Shown: positions 1-14,471, counted from the first letter of the stretch. The stretch is DNA of 64,000 nucleotides from Ophthalmolycus amberensis (GCA_024529925.1 JAFEUB010000736.1:62001-126000), one strand, 5' to 3'. A program made the numbers and translations. The notes: generated from the sequence alone by a model not told the origin.

Positions 1-689
1 ATTGGTGGAGCTGATTGCGGGCTCTTGACTCACAATCACAAACACCAGCGTGGTGGAGACGAAGGGACACAGGGCAAAACATGGGAGTGGTGAGGAAATC
101 TGGCCTCAGATTATATTTTAAGAACAAAAAGCAGAGATGGCATCTTTTGTATTTAAGACACAAAATCAAGCTATATTGATATACACTGATGTAACACATA
201 TCACTGGCAAATAAATCTAAGCTCCTGTACATACTGATTGTACTGTTAATTGACATGTACAGATCCACCTACATCATGTACATAAAGCAACATGTTACAT
301 TAGTCATTTAATATTAATTCCAGCATATTTATTGGACTTCTGTATTATCGTTACAATTGACAGAAATAGCCCGACTTATAGACACTAATTGAATGTTATT
401 CTTATTGTTTGTGTTGTTAATATTATTATTATTATTAATATTGTTGTTATTATCTCATTGAAACTGTACTGGACCAAGATAACAGTGCAGCAGTTCTTAT
501 AACTGTAGTTTTGTGATTTTTGAGTTGTCTTTAGACACAAGAAGAACAATTGAAAGTGCTAACCTCTGATCGCTAATGTTAAAGACCACAGAGTCAGAAA
601 TCTCTAGTCACATTATTCTTAACATGCACATTAAGAAAATTACAAAAACCTGCCAAAAACCTCACCTTAAGAATAAATCAAGAATTAAA

Positions 690-1150
690 GCACTTACTGT
701 GTCCCAGCAGGGTTTAGAAAAACGTCTCCGTGGCTTCATCTTCAGGAGGCTCTTCTACGGTAACGCCGTCTTAGTCCTCACTAAGACCAGGAGACCACAT
801 CCCTCTTGTTCTCAGATCTTTACTGGCTTCCTGATTTTCAAAGATTTGATTTTAAAATATAACTGTGGGTTTATAAAGCACTGAATGGTTTAGGGCCAAA
901 ATATCTGCTGTGAACCGTCCAGACAAGCAGCGTTCAGTTCACGTATTTGGAACAAAACTCCCCTGAAAACCTGAGATGTGCTGTTCTATTTCATTTTGTT
1001 TCATTATTCTTTTTAAATCTTGTTGCGCTTTTATTTAAATAGCCGTTTATATCCTGTTTTAATGCCTTATGTAAAGCATTTTGAATTACCGTGTTGTTGA
1101 AAGGTTCTCTAGAAACGTGCCTTGCCTTAAAGTGCTATATATCAGTAGAC
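690..1150 (+). mobile_element. Decayed non-LTR retrotransposon (LINE) 3' end
   Basis: Broken frames resemble the C-terminal end of a fish LINE reverse transcriptase. 'VLTKTRRPH' near 770-800 is followed, after frameshifts, by a stretch like 'FIKHxMVxGQN' (phone-home pattern of 'YKALNGLGPKY') near 870-905. Next come a 'WNKTPLKT'-like segment near 948-970 and the AT-rich tail with 'TATGTAAAGCATTTTGAATT' near 1068-1087, typical of fish L2/Rex-type 3' ends. There is no intact frame, so this is a dead 5'-truncated copy. The clade is an inference from remembered patterns. Confidence 0.55.
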
Positions 1151-3397
1151 TGCAGTCTTGGCTGTTCACAGTTTTAATTAAGAAATTGTTGAAAGACCTG
1201 GGTGACTAATTGGAGAGTCCAAAGTCCCATATGGGGGACAACGGCTTGGTAATGAAATTAACATTCTGCTGATTATTTAACAGAGGACGATGCATCTGCT
1301 GTGCTGTCCTCAACAACACAAGTATTTCATAGCATAGTTTTTGCTTTTGGCCAAATTGTTTGTGAAATATGTGGAAATTCTTTTTCCTTTTCCTCTGGGG
1401 ACCCACTTTTAAAAAATGACAAACCATCACAACCCAGTGCACAGAAAGCATTATCTATAAATCATGACCAGAGTGAATTTGTGTGTAAATGAACGTCCCT
1501 GATCATTTTCTTACGCATCAGCTTCTTGAAAAAATAAACCAGCAATTTTGAAAAGATATATACGTTGGATAAATCACAACTTTGTTTGATGCACGTGTTA
1601 TTGAAAACATATACACATGTTAGATACTTTATAAATGAGACAGGATAAATGCATTTTGGTGGAGTTTGTCAGGCTCACGTTTTTTCCCATCATTTAAACA
1701 AAGAACATGTGTGCAAGTCTTTTATGTTAGATTAAATGTAATAAGTAGGCTACAATTATCAAGAAAAATACGAACACGATCGCTCATGTGACCAATAGTG
1801 TACTACGGATTTAAATGTTGAATAAGACGAAGGAAGAAATTCTGCAAACGCATTATAAAATCTCCCGCGGGTCCTGATCCACCGCTCTAGAGTCTGGCAC
1901 AGCTGATATTATATAATATATTAATGATTCGGCTTCAGAGAGAGGCGATACCTGTAGATATCATGATGAGTGCTATTATTACACTGTCAGGAAAACTACT
2001 GCTCCGCAGGAGCCACAGTGGAACATTAAAATGGAAAATAGACTCACTATCGACCAGGGCTGACAATGCTGTTACCTGAATGATTTTGGAACAATTTTTC
2101 ACACAAAAGCAATTACGGTATATAAAATTGGACAAGAGTGGATGAACAGTACAAGACTGTTTGCAGAGTGCTCCAGTGTATACATTTGTAAGAAAATACA
2201 TCCTACTGTGGCAACACTTACTAAGGGTTCTCAAACATCTTCACAAAAAGGTTCACCAAACAGATGCACTATTGGTTACAACGGTTGATACTGTTGACTA
2301 ACGACAATGAAATGGCTGATCACAGCAGTCACTCCTGTAATATGCCCTCACTATATCTCAAATTAAAATGACAAGGAAATTAAACCAGTTTTCCTCATTT
2401 TGCAGCATGACCTCCCAACGCCTCCTTCGCCTGCTCAGTAACTGATGAGATGAAAAGGTGCGCCCTTTCACTCTGATACATGGACTGACACCATTGGACA
2501 GATGAATATGGTTATTTCCCATGAGTGCGTGTTAAACAGTGTCGTGAAATACACCTCTATTTTGGGCTCAATATAAAGATTGCTCTTTTCCGTTGCATTA
2601 TTTTATCCTGCGATTGAATGTTAGGTCTGCCTGCAAACTAGCTTCCCCTTGTGGTGCAATGACGGCTGCATTTCATTGAATACAACACGTGAACGAGACA
2701 AGCTGGACCGCAGCTGCAGTTTAAAAAACACGATGAGCGCAGTGACATGAGCAAACCAAGAATCAAGAAATTGACATAGAATTAATGAGCAGTCATGCCA
2801 CCATGAAAACAACACGCAACACTACCCAGAATGCCTTTCGCCGGCATTGCCACATTCTCTCGGGGGGGACGCGTCCTGACATGACCTCACATCAAGCCTT
2901 GCAGCCTTTGTCAGGACGCTCACACGCTCACACAAGGCAGCGGCACTCTGGCGGTGAAACCTTATAGCTGTGACTTTCTGAGCCTCCGCCAGCCGGCTGA
3001 TTAGGACGAGCCGGGTCAGGACTGAGCCTCAGACCGTATTAATTACACTGATAGAATACTGACCTTTCCTGCTGAAGCTAATGCAAAAGAGTGTCACTTG
3101 CCTCGTTTGGTGTTGTCCTGGATGCATCTCCTGGGTGTATCTTCTGACGCACTAAATAACTAGAAACACACAAAAGCGGTTCCGGTAACAGTACAAATAT
3201 ACAAACGATCACACTTCCACCCGGTTCGCACACATTTTACACATTTCTTTTATCTTCTTGCAATCCAATCTTAATGACTCCATTAACCGAGAGGCCATTA
3301 GCGGCGTTCGCTTTATGGCCATTCAAACTGCCCAGCCGGGAGCACATTATGGAAAGGTCATGTGTGTCCTAATGTCCAATTGTTGTCATCCTCCTCG

Positions 3398-3399
<2 letters not shown>

Positions 3400-3448
<49 letters not shown>
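3400..3448. repeat. (CA)n microsatellite
   Basis: An uninterrupted AC dinucleotide run of about 24 units. Confidence 0.95.
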
Positions 3449-3450
<2 letters not shown>

Positions 3451-6262
3451 AATCTTTCCCTCCAAGGCCAGCTAGCCTGAAGCAGGCAGGAGTGGACAAA
3501 CGACTACGCAAACAGGGCCATTTTTTGTGCTCCATTAGGCAATGAAGGAGCAAAGGTTTAGTGCAGGCTGCAGTGCCTCGCGCTGGTGGTCAAGCGGGCG
3601 GAGGATTGAAGGCAGAGGAAACCGAAGTGCTGCTCAGTGTTAGAACAGATCTCACGTCCCAAATTAGCCCCCGCTCTCCTCGGAACAGAGGCTGTCTGAG
3701 ACACTTCAGGGGTGAACTACCACGCGAGAGGCAGCATGGGCCACGATAGCAGATGCCAGTCACAGAAAATGATGGATTCAGCGTTGATCACAGTCTTGCA
3801 GTTATCTTTCTCTGCGATAACACCACAAAGCCACATGAACCTTTTTGAGAAGCGTTCCCTGCTACGTTACACCTCAGTTAAAGAAACAACAGCTGCTGCT
3901 CACCTTTAATAAAGAAACAGCAGCTGTTCCCACCAAAGAACTGAAAAACGATTAATGATGCAGACACATGAGGAAATGTGTTTTTGCCTCAACAGTAAGT
4001 AGAGAATCATCAAGGAACGCTGTTGTGAATTGGAAACCATGCAAATACAAATCTGCAATGTGCAATTAGAAAATCCAACCCTGAGGGATGATGATGGGAC
4101 CACTGATCTGAAAGGACCTCACTGGTAACAAACAGGGGCACTGGGAAGCTCTGAAACCCAACGCGGAGGAATATCATATGAACCGCGTGACTCTCTGTAG
4201 ATCAGGTCGAGTGAAATGATTGGAGCATACTGTACCAACGCAGTGTACTGCTGCGGTGAAAAGCACTTAATAAAGGGGAGACCGAATGACAGGGAACACA
4301 CAACTGATCATTTGACACATCGTGTTAATATTGCCCTTCTGTTTCTGCATGTCTGGACACAGAGTGTATGTGATTCAACGTGGATGCTTGTTGACTGGAG
4401 CTGCACTGGTTCTGCTGAATGACTCACACAGTTGCTTTGTGACTGCGGGGCTCAGCTGGGGAGGGTCCGGTGTCAAAGTTCATTCGATGTCACTGAAGCA
4501 AATACACTCCATGACATGTACAAGAAACCTCCATTAGATGACAAATGTGCTGCACAGGAAAAAGAAAAACGGAAATGAATGGTTGCCAACGTGCTGTGGT
4601 TTGGGGCTGTTTGAAGCTGCATGTTTGTGCCGTGTGTCATATTTCATTGATTTTGTTTTGTGCCCTCCGCTCCGGTTTGTTATTTGTTACTCTGGTACTA
4701 TAAGATCACATGCTAAATGCATCCTTTTCTATTTCCTGCCCCCAGCTAATCTTAAGCTCTGCAGGCAAATGGTTGCTCCTGCTGAGAGGAGGGCGGAGAT
4801 ACTTCTTATCTCTTGGAGGGGGGTTTGAGACGAGCCCAACCCTGATATTAGCTCGCTACTCTGGGAGCAGTGGGTTTCAGATGGCTGTACTTTGCTGAGC
4901 AGAACTGGACAGCGGTTTCTGCTGCCTGCTTGTTTTTTTCCACTCTCCAGAGGGGTGTGAGACCATTTATCAGCTACCAGAAGAACACATATCGATGTGC
5001 TACACAGCCTGGGAATTCAGCTTTTATTACACTTTAAACTGCAAGGTCAACTTGGCAGGAATCTGTGTCAAAGCTGTCAAGCGTGGAAACATGAAACAAA
5101 TAGCCCACGCAGAGGGTGCGGTGTAAAACATCGAGATAAGGGGCCGGAGGTCTCACCGTCAGAGCCGTGGTTTATGTTTACACATGTGGAATCAGGTCAT
5201 ATACTGAGAGGTTCCTCTGTTTACTTGCTTTTTAGTCCCTTTTGGAGCTGACAGCGCAACATTAACAACCGGAGAAAATACAAGGCGAGTCAAGATTTAT
5301 GTCACATTGAAACCCGGGCTAACATTATATCTGCCTCGGCGTCCCTTTGTATACGGCCACTTGTCATATTAAAAGTCACACCGTGTCTTTCCACTTTCAC
5401 TCAGCGGCGAGCGGAGAAGGGATGTTGTGAAGCACGGGCCCTTTGTGACAGTGTAATGCAGTCAGTGCTGCTGTGCCTTTGATGTCGTCATATGCCAGTC
5501 CTCCTCTCTTCTCTGGGTTTTCTGACAGTGACAAAAGGCGGATCGGCGGCAGTGTGTTATCAGCGTGCAGCTGCAGTAATCGCATTATTTAGTAATCTTA
5601 ATTCTGAGAGGCTGACCAACAGTGTGAACAAAGCGGAGTCTTGCTAAGCCCATCAGAGCGCTCCCATGGAGCAGAGGTCTTTTCCTGCTCCGCGGCCCCT
5701 CTAGACCCACAACATCCCTTCTCCCCTCTCACCCTCCCTCCTCTATGTGTCCTCCTCTCAGTCTCAGTCTCTCCTCTCTCTCTCATTCCCCTTATGTTAT
5801 TGCTCTTCAATCTCCAGCATGTTTCTCATTCTCCCTCTCTCACCTTTTTTCCTTCCTTCCCTTTTTTTTTCCACCCTCCCAATCTTTCTGTCCCTGTTAC
5901 GCTCTGAGCTGGGAGTTTGTGTAATGGCGTTATTCACAGTTCATTGGTCTGTTTGAAGGGACTATCTTGATTGAGCGTCTCCCGGTGCTGTGGTAGTGTA
6001 TAAAGATGTGGATGTGTCCACGGAGATAGATGGGCTTAGTAATATGCAGGACATTGCAGAGGCCGGGTTTCAGTATACGGTTTCATCCAAGGCAACACAT
6101 AAGGAGATAAAAGGAGGCTGAAATGATCTGCAGCCGGGGTGTAATGCTCCGGGCATTAAACGTGAAATGGAGGCAACAAAGAACTAGTCAGGGAATCACA
6201 GTCATTCCCATTAGCTGGTTCGCCCTCTTCAGTTTTAGCCCCCTTCCATCTCACCCTGATGA

Positions 6263-6771
6263 ATGCAAGTTAGGGGTGTAACGATACGCGTATTCGTATT
6301 GAACCGTTCGGTACGAGGCTCACGGTTCGGTACGCATGACGAACCGAATACGTTTGAATAAAAAAATAAAAAAAGATAAAAAAAATAAAATAATTCTTTT
6401 TTTAAAAACCTTTATTTAACCAGGTAGTCCCATTGAGATTAAAAATCTCTTTTGCAAGATGTAAGTAACAATACAAGATGTAAGCAAGATGTAAGTAACA
6501 ATACGACATAACATTAAGGAGCAGTTTTTGTTTTTTATGCTTAAGAAGACACCCCAGAAGATGGATCACTCAGGTATAGTTCCATCATTGTTCAAAGTCA
6601 AAGAATAACTTCATGATGTTAGTTGTAATGAATAAATATATTTTAAAATCAAGTACATTTCTCTGGCATTTATAGTTTTCTACTGTACCGAAACGTACCG
6701 AACCGTGGCTCCACTGTATCGTACCGAACCCAACCGTGGATTTTGTGAACCGTTACACCCCTAATGCAAGT
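6263..6771. mobile_element. Non-autonomous hAT-like DNA transposon with 8-bp target duplication
   Basis: The element runs 6271-6763 (493 bp). It starts TAGGGGTGTAACG and ends CGTTACACCCCTA, a perfect 13-bp terminal inverted repeat. It is flanked by an exact 8-bp direct repeat ATGCAAGT (6263-6270 and 6764-6771), the target-site length of hAT transposons. Longer subterminal arms carry repeated 'GAACCG' and 'GGTACG' words in opposite orientation. The centre is AT-rich and includes a segment near 6405-6450 reading 'CCTTTATTTAACCAGG', which resembles another common fish repeat and may be nested. There is no transposase frame, so it depends on an enzyme from elsewhere. Confidence 0.9.
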
Positions 6772-6861
6772 ACACTGACACAGGACCCAAAAATGCTCTG
6801 AGAAGCAAAAATACTCACCACTAATTAGCTCAAATTAACCTCAGGACCAATATGTTGGCAT

Positions 6862-6862
<1 letters not shown>

Positions 6863-6896
<34 letters not shown>

Positions 6897-7034
6897 GATC
6901 CACACACAGGGAAAGGCAGCTCCTTTGCCTCTTTCTGACACCACTCTGATGCTGTTGTAAGCTTGGCTGTAAGATCAAAATCTCTTTCTTTGGCACACAC
7001 ACACACACAAACACACACACAAACACACACACAC
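6863..7034. repeat. Two (CA)n microsatellites
   Basis: One CA run lies at about 6863-6892. A second, interrupted by AAAC units, lies at about 6994-7034. They create cysteine-valine-rich false frames on the minus strand. Confidence 0.95.
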
Positions 7035-7323
7035 GCTCAAATTGCCTGGAGCAGAGGAAGCACAAGAAAGCAAATCCGCTGTGAAGACACCACAAAACCA
7101 ACACTGCAGGAAGACGGACCACGCCGGTGTTTCTGCATACATGAGCTAAATACACGCTAATGACATCTGAACACACACGCACACACACACAAAAAGAGAG
7201 AGAGAGTCCTACTTACAGAATGAATCAGACGGTATCAGAAGCACTGTGCCATATTATCGCTGTAGTAGTGAGTCAACACGGGCATGGAGATCTGAGACCA
7301 CAGGGCTTTAGCACTTCAGCCGA

Positions 7324-7345
7324 GGGGGGGGGGGGGGGGTGGGGG
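7324..7345. repeat. Poly-G tract
   Basis: Sixteen G residues, one T, then five more G. This can form a G-quadruplex and is prone to slippage. Confidence 0.9.
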
Positions 7346-10300
7346 CACCGTGGAGGAGTCAGAGGGGTTCACACCGTGTCATTGGGGGTGAGGACACAGA
7401 GGGAACCTGGAGGATTCCAGTGTTTGTAATCGGGTGGAGAAAATAATCCCTTTTGAGCAAGGCAAGAAAAATCAACAATTGATGAAAGAAGAGGTTCAGT
7501 TCTGTGCACAAAGAAAACGAGGGATTGATTGGTCCGCAGTCTCTTCTTCCTCTCTTTAACTTTAAGAAAAAAAGTGAAAGATACAACAACAGCCCGTCTT
7601 TTAGAAAAGGAAGAGGGGGGAAATTAGTCTCTTGAAAAGGGCCCCGCCTTTCCTTTTATGCTGTCTGTTTTTTGCTTTCTTCTGTCTGCCCACCTCTTGT
7701 TTTCCTCTGGATTGCAGAGGGCCTATGAGCAGAGGAACGCCGGCATCACAAAACCAATCACCTCGCCAGACGACGAGAGAACATAAAGGAGTAAATGACA
7801 AGCAGATGAAGGGGAGGATTTCCGACACCTGCTCTCTCTCTCTCCCTCTGTTTTTCTGCCTTCCTCTATCTCTCTCTCGCTCTCTCTATCTATCCAACCT
7901 GTATTTCCTTTCTAGTAACAGCCTCCTCACTCACGGCCTGTTCTTGTTAGTGCATGGGCTTGCCACAGTACTGACTGAGATGGACTGCAGAGGAGGTGAG
8001 ATTCTCCAGAAGCTACAAACACAGGGATGTTCCCCTTCTTTCTTTCTTTCCTTCACTTTGTCTCTCCCTCACACACTGCATAGAATGACAATGAATTGCA
8101 AGCTGTCTATATACTGTGCCGGCACTGGGTGTCTGTCTGGCTCTCTGCCTGACACTTGGAATAGGCTGTGTACCCGTCTTCCTGTCTGTCCGTCGGTCTT
8201 ACCAGCCTCAGAGCTTGTCTGTCAGTTCACCAGGCCATATTTCAGTCTGTCTTCCAGCCAAACACTGAGATACAGACCAGGAAGGTGCAGGGGGGACATA
8301 ACCCGACTCTCCTACTCAAGTGCCCCCCCTGGTGTAAATCCTGACCCTGCCCATCGCGCTAACTAGCCCCCAACAAGGCACGGGCGAATTAGAAAGAGGC
8401 TTTGAGTCTCCAAGAGGATTTGGAACAATCCCAGTTAATTCTCTATTTTACCTCTTCTTCTGTCTCCTTCTACCTGTTTCCTTCTATTTTCTGCCTCTTT
8501 TGCACCGTCTCCTCTCCTCGGTGCCAGTCTCCTTGCTCGTTATCTATTCTGGACAGTCTGCCCCTCCTCTCTCGCCGTCACCGAGGAAGGATGAAGAAGA
8601 ATGGCGCTGCTTCATAATGTATTTCTCCGCAATGTGTGAGGAAGATGGTGAAAAATAAGAAAAAAAATCGGAAAGTGTGGGATAAAAGGGAGGGTTTCTT
8701 TTTAGATTGTTCCTTTCAAAAAAAGAGAAAGAAATCCCTCCTCCCCCACAACAAATCAGAATAGAGACCCTCTCGAGGGGGGATTTTCAATTACTCGCTT
8801 TTGCCCACAAGCCAATCTGTAAAAGTGGCCCAGCTCTGAGGTGTGAACGAAAATGTCGTAGTCTTGATAGGATATCCGGGCGATAAATCCAGACATGTCT
8901 GAACGCTTCATACCTTTGCTCAAGCATCACTGCAGCCTATTTCATTTCAGATGAAGTCCGAGGAGCTCAATCGTATATGCTCAACAGGTTGATTGGTTTG
9001 TTGTAGGTCAACTCCTCCGAGGCCTGTCGCCCTCCGCCTTCCTCCGCTTCCTGTAGACAGCTCCTGGTATCTCAGTCTGGCTTGACCGGCCTCAACCCTG
9101 CAGGTTCAGTCCTCGCTGGGAAGGTTCGAGCTGATGGCTGGAGATGGTGGAGGCGGTGAGGTGTGGAAAGCTCGTCGCTGGAGGGTGTATGTTGGCTTCC
9201 ATGATGCCCATTTGGTGTCCATCTCTGCAGGGCTTCCGATCTGGAAGCAGAGGAAAGAGGAGAGGCAAAGTAGAGGGGTGAGAGCGTGAGAGTGCATGAA
9301 AGGTTAGTATGGTGACATTTATGTCACTCTGCCTTATCACGTACGTCATCCTCCTCCTCGTCACACTCCACCCTGCCTGTCGTCCTGCTGTCTATTCCGT
9401 CCTTGTCACTCTTCCTCCGACTTTGCTGCTTGTTTGCTCCTTCGTCCTCTCCACTCACTCTATGATTTGATCCTTTCACTCTCTCCCAAACAAGCCCCAT
9501 CTTCAAACACTCCCATCTGTCACGTCTCTCTTCTACTCCCCATATCCCATCCTATAGCTACACCTCGCCTGCTTTCATTATCTCATTTTCTCCTGTCTTT
9601 TTCTATAATTCCAGTTTGGCTGTCCATCACACTCCACGGTATATCCAAGATGAATGTGATGGGAGCCCACTGAGGGCCGGGGAAGGACCTCTGACTGGTA
9701 AATGTGCCTGAGGCAGCTGGAGGACGGCAGACCAGGCTCAAAGCATCGGTCGGGTACAAGAAGTCACACTTGAGGGGTGAAGACAGCCTGGAATTTTAAT
9801 TCGAAATTCAAACTAGCATACGAACTTGGGAAAACATAAAATATTTGATCTGCTCGGACGTATTCGAATTTGAAATTCTGCGGTGCAGGAGTGCAATGGG
9901 ATGTGCCTTGTAATCCGGTCCTAAAACAAACCGCTCCTCTGATCCACTGCATGCCCTGCCCCCGAACTGCCTTTGCTCTCTTCGCTGGAGTAAAAAAAGA
10001 AATGAGCGACATGAGAGCTGTGCTGAATGTTTAATCATGACACCATCGCAGAGGTAACTGGAGGAAGCATTTCGGATTCAACACCATCGATAGAGAAATG
10101 CTTGTGGGTGTTTGCAAACTTTGTTAACTGCCTTCTAGCTATACGCTAGCTGGTCACTGAAGTGAGGCGGCTGAGGCACCACGAGTGAATGAAACAGAGT
10201 TCATTCTACTGGTGTATTTTATGAGAAGGGTACATGTGTTGCGTTCAAGCAAATGACATGTCAGTTAGAATTTGTTCAACCTGAAAATGTGACCGGCATG

Positions 10301-11360
10301 TATCTCAAGCTAATAGGGAGGCAGGTATAGTCAGCTGATGTTTCGGTGTAATACACGAAACAGGCATCATGTAAACTGTTGGATTTGTGCTTTTCAGTTT
10401 TACTTTTCACACTATTTCTTTTAGGGCGAATGCAAATATTGGAATCTGTCATATTCGTCATCGAGCAGCACTGAATTGTTCGAGAAGTTTTATTCTACAT
10501 GTGAATAAACAGAAGAATAAAATTGCAAAGATGAAAAGAATGTCCTCGTTAAGATAACTTGCAGATGTCTGAACTCATTTCCACGTTGTTACACAAACAG
10601 ATTTTAGATTTGGAAATCACACAGAAGATTTTCAGGCAGCATTTGAGACCTCTGTCATAACGTCGGAATTTGATTGTGCTCACTTGCATTTAATGGATGC
10701 AAATTTGGATTAGTGTCTTTTTTGAAAGTCTGATCAGATTCAGTTTACACTTTGATCAATTGTTCATCTCCGAGATGCACGTTGTCACATTTGTGTTCCT
10801 TTTTATTGTGCCAAAACATTCTAAGCTTTTAATTCCTCTCCATTCCTTCAGACTATAACAATGTTTCCCGAGCAGACAGGTACGCACGCAGAGACGACAG
10901 ATGGCAAAACTAATACTGGCCGAGCTTAGACTGACGGTTGAGTTTCTTTTTGTATCATCTCCTCGTAATTGTACCGCCTTTTGTTATATAAAGATTGGCT
11001 AAATCTGAAAATAGCAGCAGGTAGTCTCGCTTCTGTTACTATGCAACAGTTTGCATCTGTTGAATATATAGTTTTAAAATCGAATCAGAAAGCTCAAAGC
11101 TGAACACCTTCTTAATTCAAAACAGCACAGAGAAAGCACACATTGCTTTAAGCGTACAGCCATGTAGTGACTAAAGGGACTCTTTTAACAGAAAGTAAAT
11201 AAAATCATGAAACAGGTTTAGTGACCCCTTCCTTCATCCAGAGCCGAGTCAGATGATGGTCCATTGAAAAAGGAAAATTAGAGGCCATTCTGTGTATCAG
11301 CTCCAATCAATAATGCTGTGTGGACAGACGTGACCCTCCTGTGACACCTACATCCTCCAT

Positions 11361-11586
11361 GTGTGTGTGTGTGGGTGTGTGTGTGTGTGTGTGTGTGTTC
11401 GCTCACTGGTTAGTCAGGGCTCAGTGTCTGTATGCGTGTGTGTCACGCGTGTGAAAAGACGTAGGTGGGTGTGAATTGGTGTGCAGAAGGTAGATCAGCA
11501 AGGAGTGCAAAGAGGAAGGTGCATGTCAAGCGAGAGACAGCATCTGTCTCTGTGTGTCTCTGTGTTTGTGTGTGTGTCTCCGTGTA

Positions 11587-11628
<42 letters not shown>
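11361..11628. repeat. (TG)n microsatellite pair
   Basis: TG runs lie at about 11361-11399 (one GGG interruption) and 11590-11628, with degenerate TGTG and GTCT words between them. Confidence 0.95.
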
Positions 11629-11629
<1 letters not shown>

Positions 11630-13046
11630 ATGTCTCAGCTGTCATGCTTGCAGCAATTAATCCCATTGATCTACTTCATAAGCTTTTGTTCTACGGATCC
11701 CACACACCTCTGCCCTGTCTGCATTGTGGCACTGATGCACACACATGACAACGCTGTGGAAATGATTGACACAGACGCAGAAATAGCAATCCTTTCACTC
11801 ACACACACAAACACACAGCATCGCCATTCATTGTGTCAGGAAAGAGACTCAAACGTCTTCGGCGTGTCTGAATTCAAACAGAATGTGGAGAGGAGCTTGA
11901 AGAGACCGCGAGAGGGTTTGAGGTGACGAGGGGGGAGGGGAGGGGAGACACAGCTGAAGACGGGAGGAGAGAGGGCAGCGGAGAGGGAATGGGGGGGGAG
12001 AAGCAACAAATAGAAGTGAGCCATTCAGATTCCTTCCAAATCTATCAAACTGGACAGGCCGGTTTGATGGATTTTCAGAGGACAGGCGGTGGGACGGGGG
12101 GACACAGGTGGGGGAGTGATGGGGGAGTGATGGGGGAGTGGGTTGGACTGCGTGAGTGGGTGAGAAACACAAGGAATCGAAGGGAAGACCCATCAGTGGT
12201 GAAAATGCTCTGAACAGAACTGCACGCTGAAGACGAGGAAGCAGACGGAGAGATTCAAGAAACGAGAAAATGAGAGGTGATGGAGAATGGAAAGAGAGAG
12301 GAAGGGGGGGGGGAAGAGGAGAACGGCCACTCACTCATTTCAGCGGGCTCTCAACAGGCGAGCACAATCCCCGCTCTGTGATCCCATCCTGGGGAAAAGG
12401 CGCAGCGAGCTCCTGGAGCTCCCTCCGCTGAATACCAATGGGGCTGCTAATATCAGCTCACACTCGCACACACCAGCGCTGTGGAGGAAAAGGCACAAAC
12501 ACACAGAGTCAAGTCTGGGGTAGTTGTTTGAAAAAAGAAAAGAAAAAAGAAGCTGTTCAGTGATGCAAACGGCAGATCACAATAGAAGAGACGTTGCAGC
12601 ACAACTGCCTTTGCAATCCTGTCTTCCTCTCTTATTTTCTCTTTCTTCATAAAAAAAAAGAAGCATCAGAGGCAGTGCACAAGCTAGAGACACCACACAC
12701 ACACACACACAGATATGTGCAGCCTATACAAATACTTACTGAGCATATATTCAATCCCAGCGAGTCCCAAACTCGACTCTATTCTGGCTCACAGCGCAGC
12801 GGCTTCCGAGGGTGTTGGAGAGAAATGAGTTGTCCGCTATTGTTCCCTTCCCTCCCCGAGGGTTCCTCACAGCAGTATCTGATGCAATGTGCAAGGATGT
12901 GGAGGCAGACTCTCCGTCCTCCCTGACTGTCTCCTCATATGCAGTGTACATCCAGGTTTCCTGTATCCATTTGTTGATTCAGGTCCAATCCGCCCGCCTG
13001 CCCGTGGACTTCGCTGTGATTCCGCGACGTCTGCCTCTGCCTCTGC

Positions 13047-13273
<227 letters not shown>

Positions 13274-13374
13274 CCCTCCCACTCTCTCACCTCCCTCCCT
13301 CCTCCTTCCCAGCACCCACTCCGCTACTCTATCTCTCTCCTAGGTATTTTTCCTCAAAGCTGAATATCAACTCT

Positions 13375-13394
13375 CCCCCCCCCCCCCCCCCCCC
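13375..13394. repeat. Poly-C tract of 20
   Basis: Twenty consecutive C residues about 105 bp after the CT tract. Confidence 0.9.
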
Positions 13395-13485
13395 ATTCTC
13401 TCTCTTCTCAGTCTCATCGATAAGCATTTGAAATAAGGGGAAAGGCAAAAAAAACTGTCCATGAAGGAAACACACACTATCTGAA

Positions 13486-13508
13486 ACACACACACACACA
13501 CACACACA

Positions 13509-13545
<37 letters not shown>

Positions 13546-13688
13546 CAACAGAGAGAGTAATCAGGGGGATGTGTTACATCCCTAGCCGGGGTAAACTACC
13601 CTGACAGAGTTTGACATGGCTACATGCTCGGGGTGACAAACACTATCACACCACCACGCCACTGGCCTCATGACACACATCACGCACT

Positions 13689-13736
<48 letters not shown>
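13486..13736. repeat. (CA)n microsatellite cluster
   Basis: An interrupted CA run at 13486-13543 and a second at 13690-13736, separated by about 145 bp of non-repeat DNA. Confidence 0.93.
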
Positions 13737-13739
<3 letters not shown>

Positions 13740-13926
13740 CTATCTACACACACACAGCTGAATCAGATGTAAACACACAATTGGGCTCACATACTGGGGC
13801 ACATATTGACATAATGTCACTTATATGCACAAACACAAGCGGGGAAAGTCGAGATAAACACGTAAACACACATACATACATTGTATCAGAGTTAGAGGTT
13901 AGATCAAACATGTATGCAGTCGTACA

Positions 13927-14471
13927 CAGTGGTGCAAAGTAACTGTATATTTACACAAGTACTGTACAATTCGGAAGTATTCCGCGTGCTTCCCCGAGTA
14001 CTTTACCAGCATGAGTAGTTCCATTTTATGCTACTTAATACTGTATTTCAGAGGGAAAATGTCGTATTAATTCTACAACCTTTATTTGACAATAATAGTT
14101 AGAGTTACTTTGTAGATTTAGAAAGATATCGTTTCCTATTTGGTTGGTTGTCATGTCTGTATTGGACAGCCGACAGTCGTGAGATGACAAGAACCAGTGA
14201 TGATTACTATTTCACAATCAAACCATGTTATCATCTTAAAAAATATAATGCATTTTTATAGATTTACCATACAGCTGTACAGTTTATATACAACACAGTA
14301 TATAAAGTATTAATAATGATCTCCACTTTAATTGTTAACACATACATGCTTGTATAATATTAATGCACTATAAGGCCTTTACTGCACAGTGAGGACATAG
14401 TCAGTACACGTTGTATAGTTGTACTCCTACTTTCGCTTAAATAAATGATTAAAATACTTCTTCTACCACTG
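13927..14471. mobile_element. Probable hAT-like non-autonomous transposon, decayed
   Basis: The left end reads CAGTGGTGCAAAGTAACTG and the right end reads ACTTCTTCTACCACTG, an imperfect inverted repeat. The interior has words typical of a widespread fish element, such as 'TTCCATTTTATGCTACTT' near 14020-14036 and 'GTACTCCTACTTTCGCTTAA' near 14422-14441. The 8-bp flanks GTCGTACA and GGCAAACA match at six of eight positions, so the target duplication is only suggestive. Assignment to the family rests on memory of the consensus. Confidence 0.65.

Noticed and set aside
6830..7188. Cys-Val-rich minus-strand open frames
   Set aside because: Readings of (CA)n microsatellites.
7632..8366. 244-residue plus-strand open frame
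   Set aside because: CT-rich low complexity, no domain or splice support, and no recognisable homology; the window's real genes look quite different in codon use.
9764..10480. AATTCGAAATTC-type words suggesting another hAT-like element
   Set aside because: Ends and target duplication could not be found; too decayed to call.
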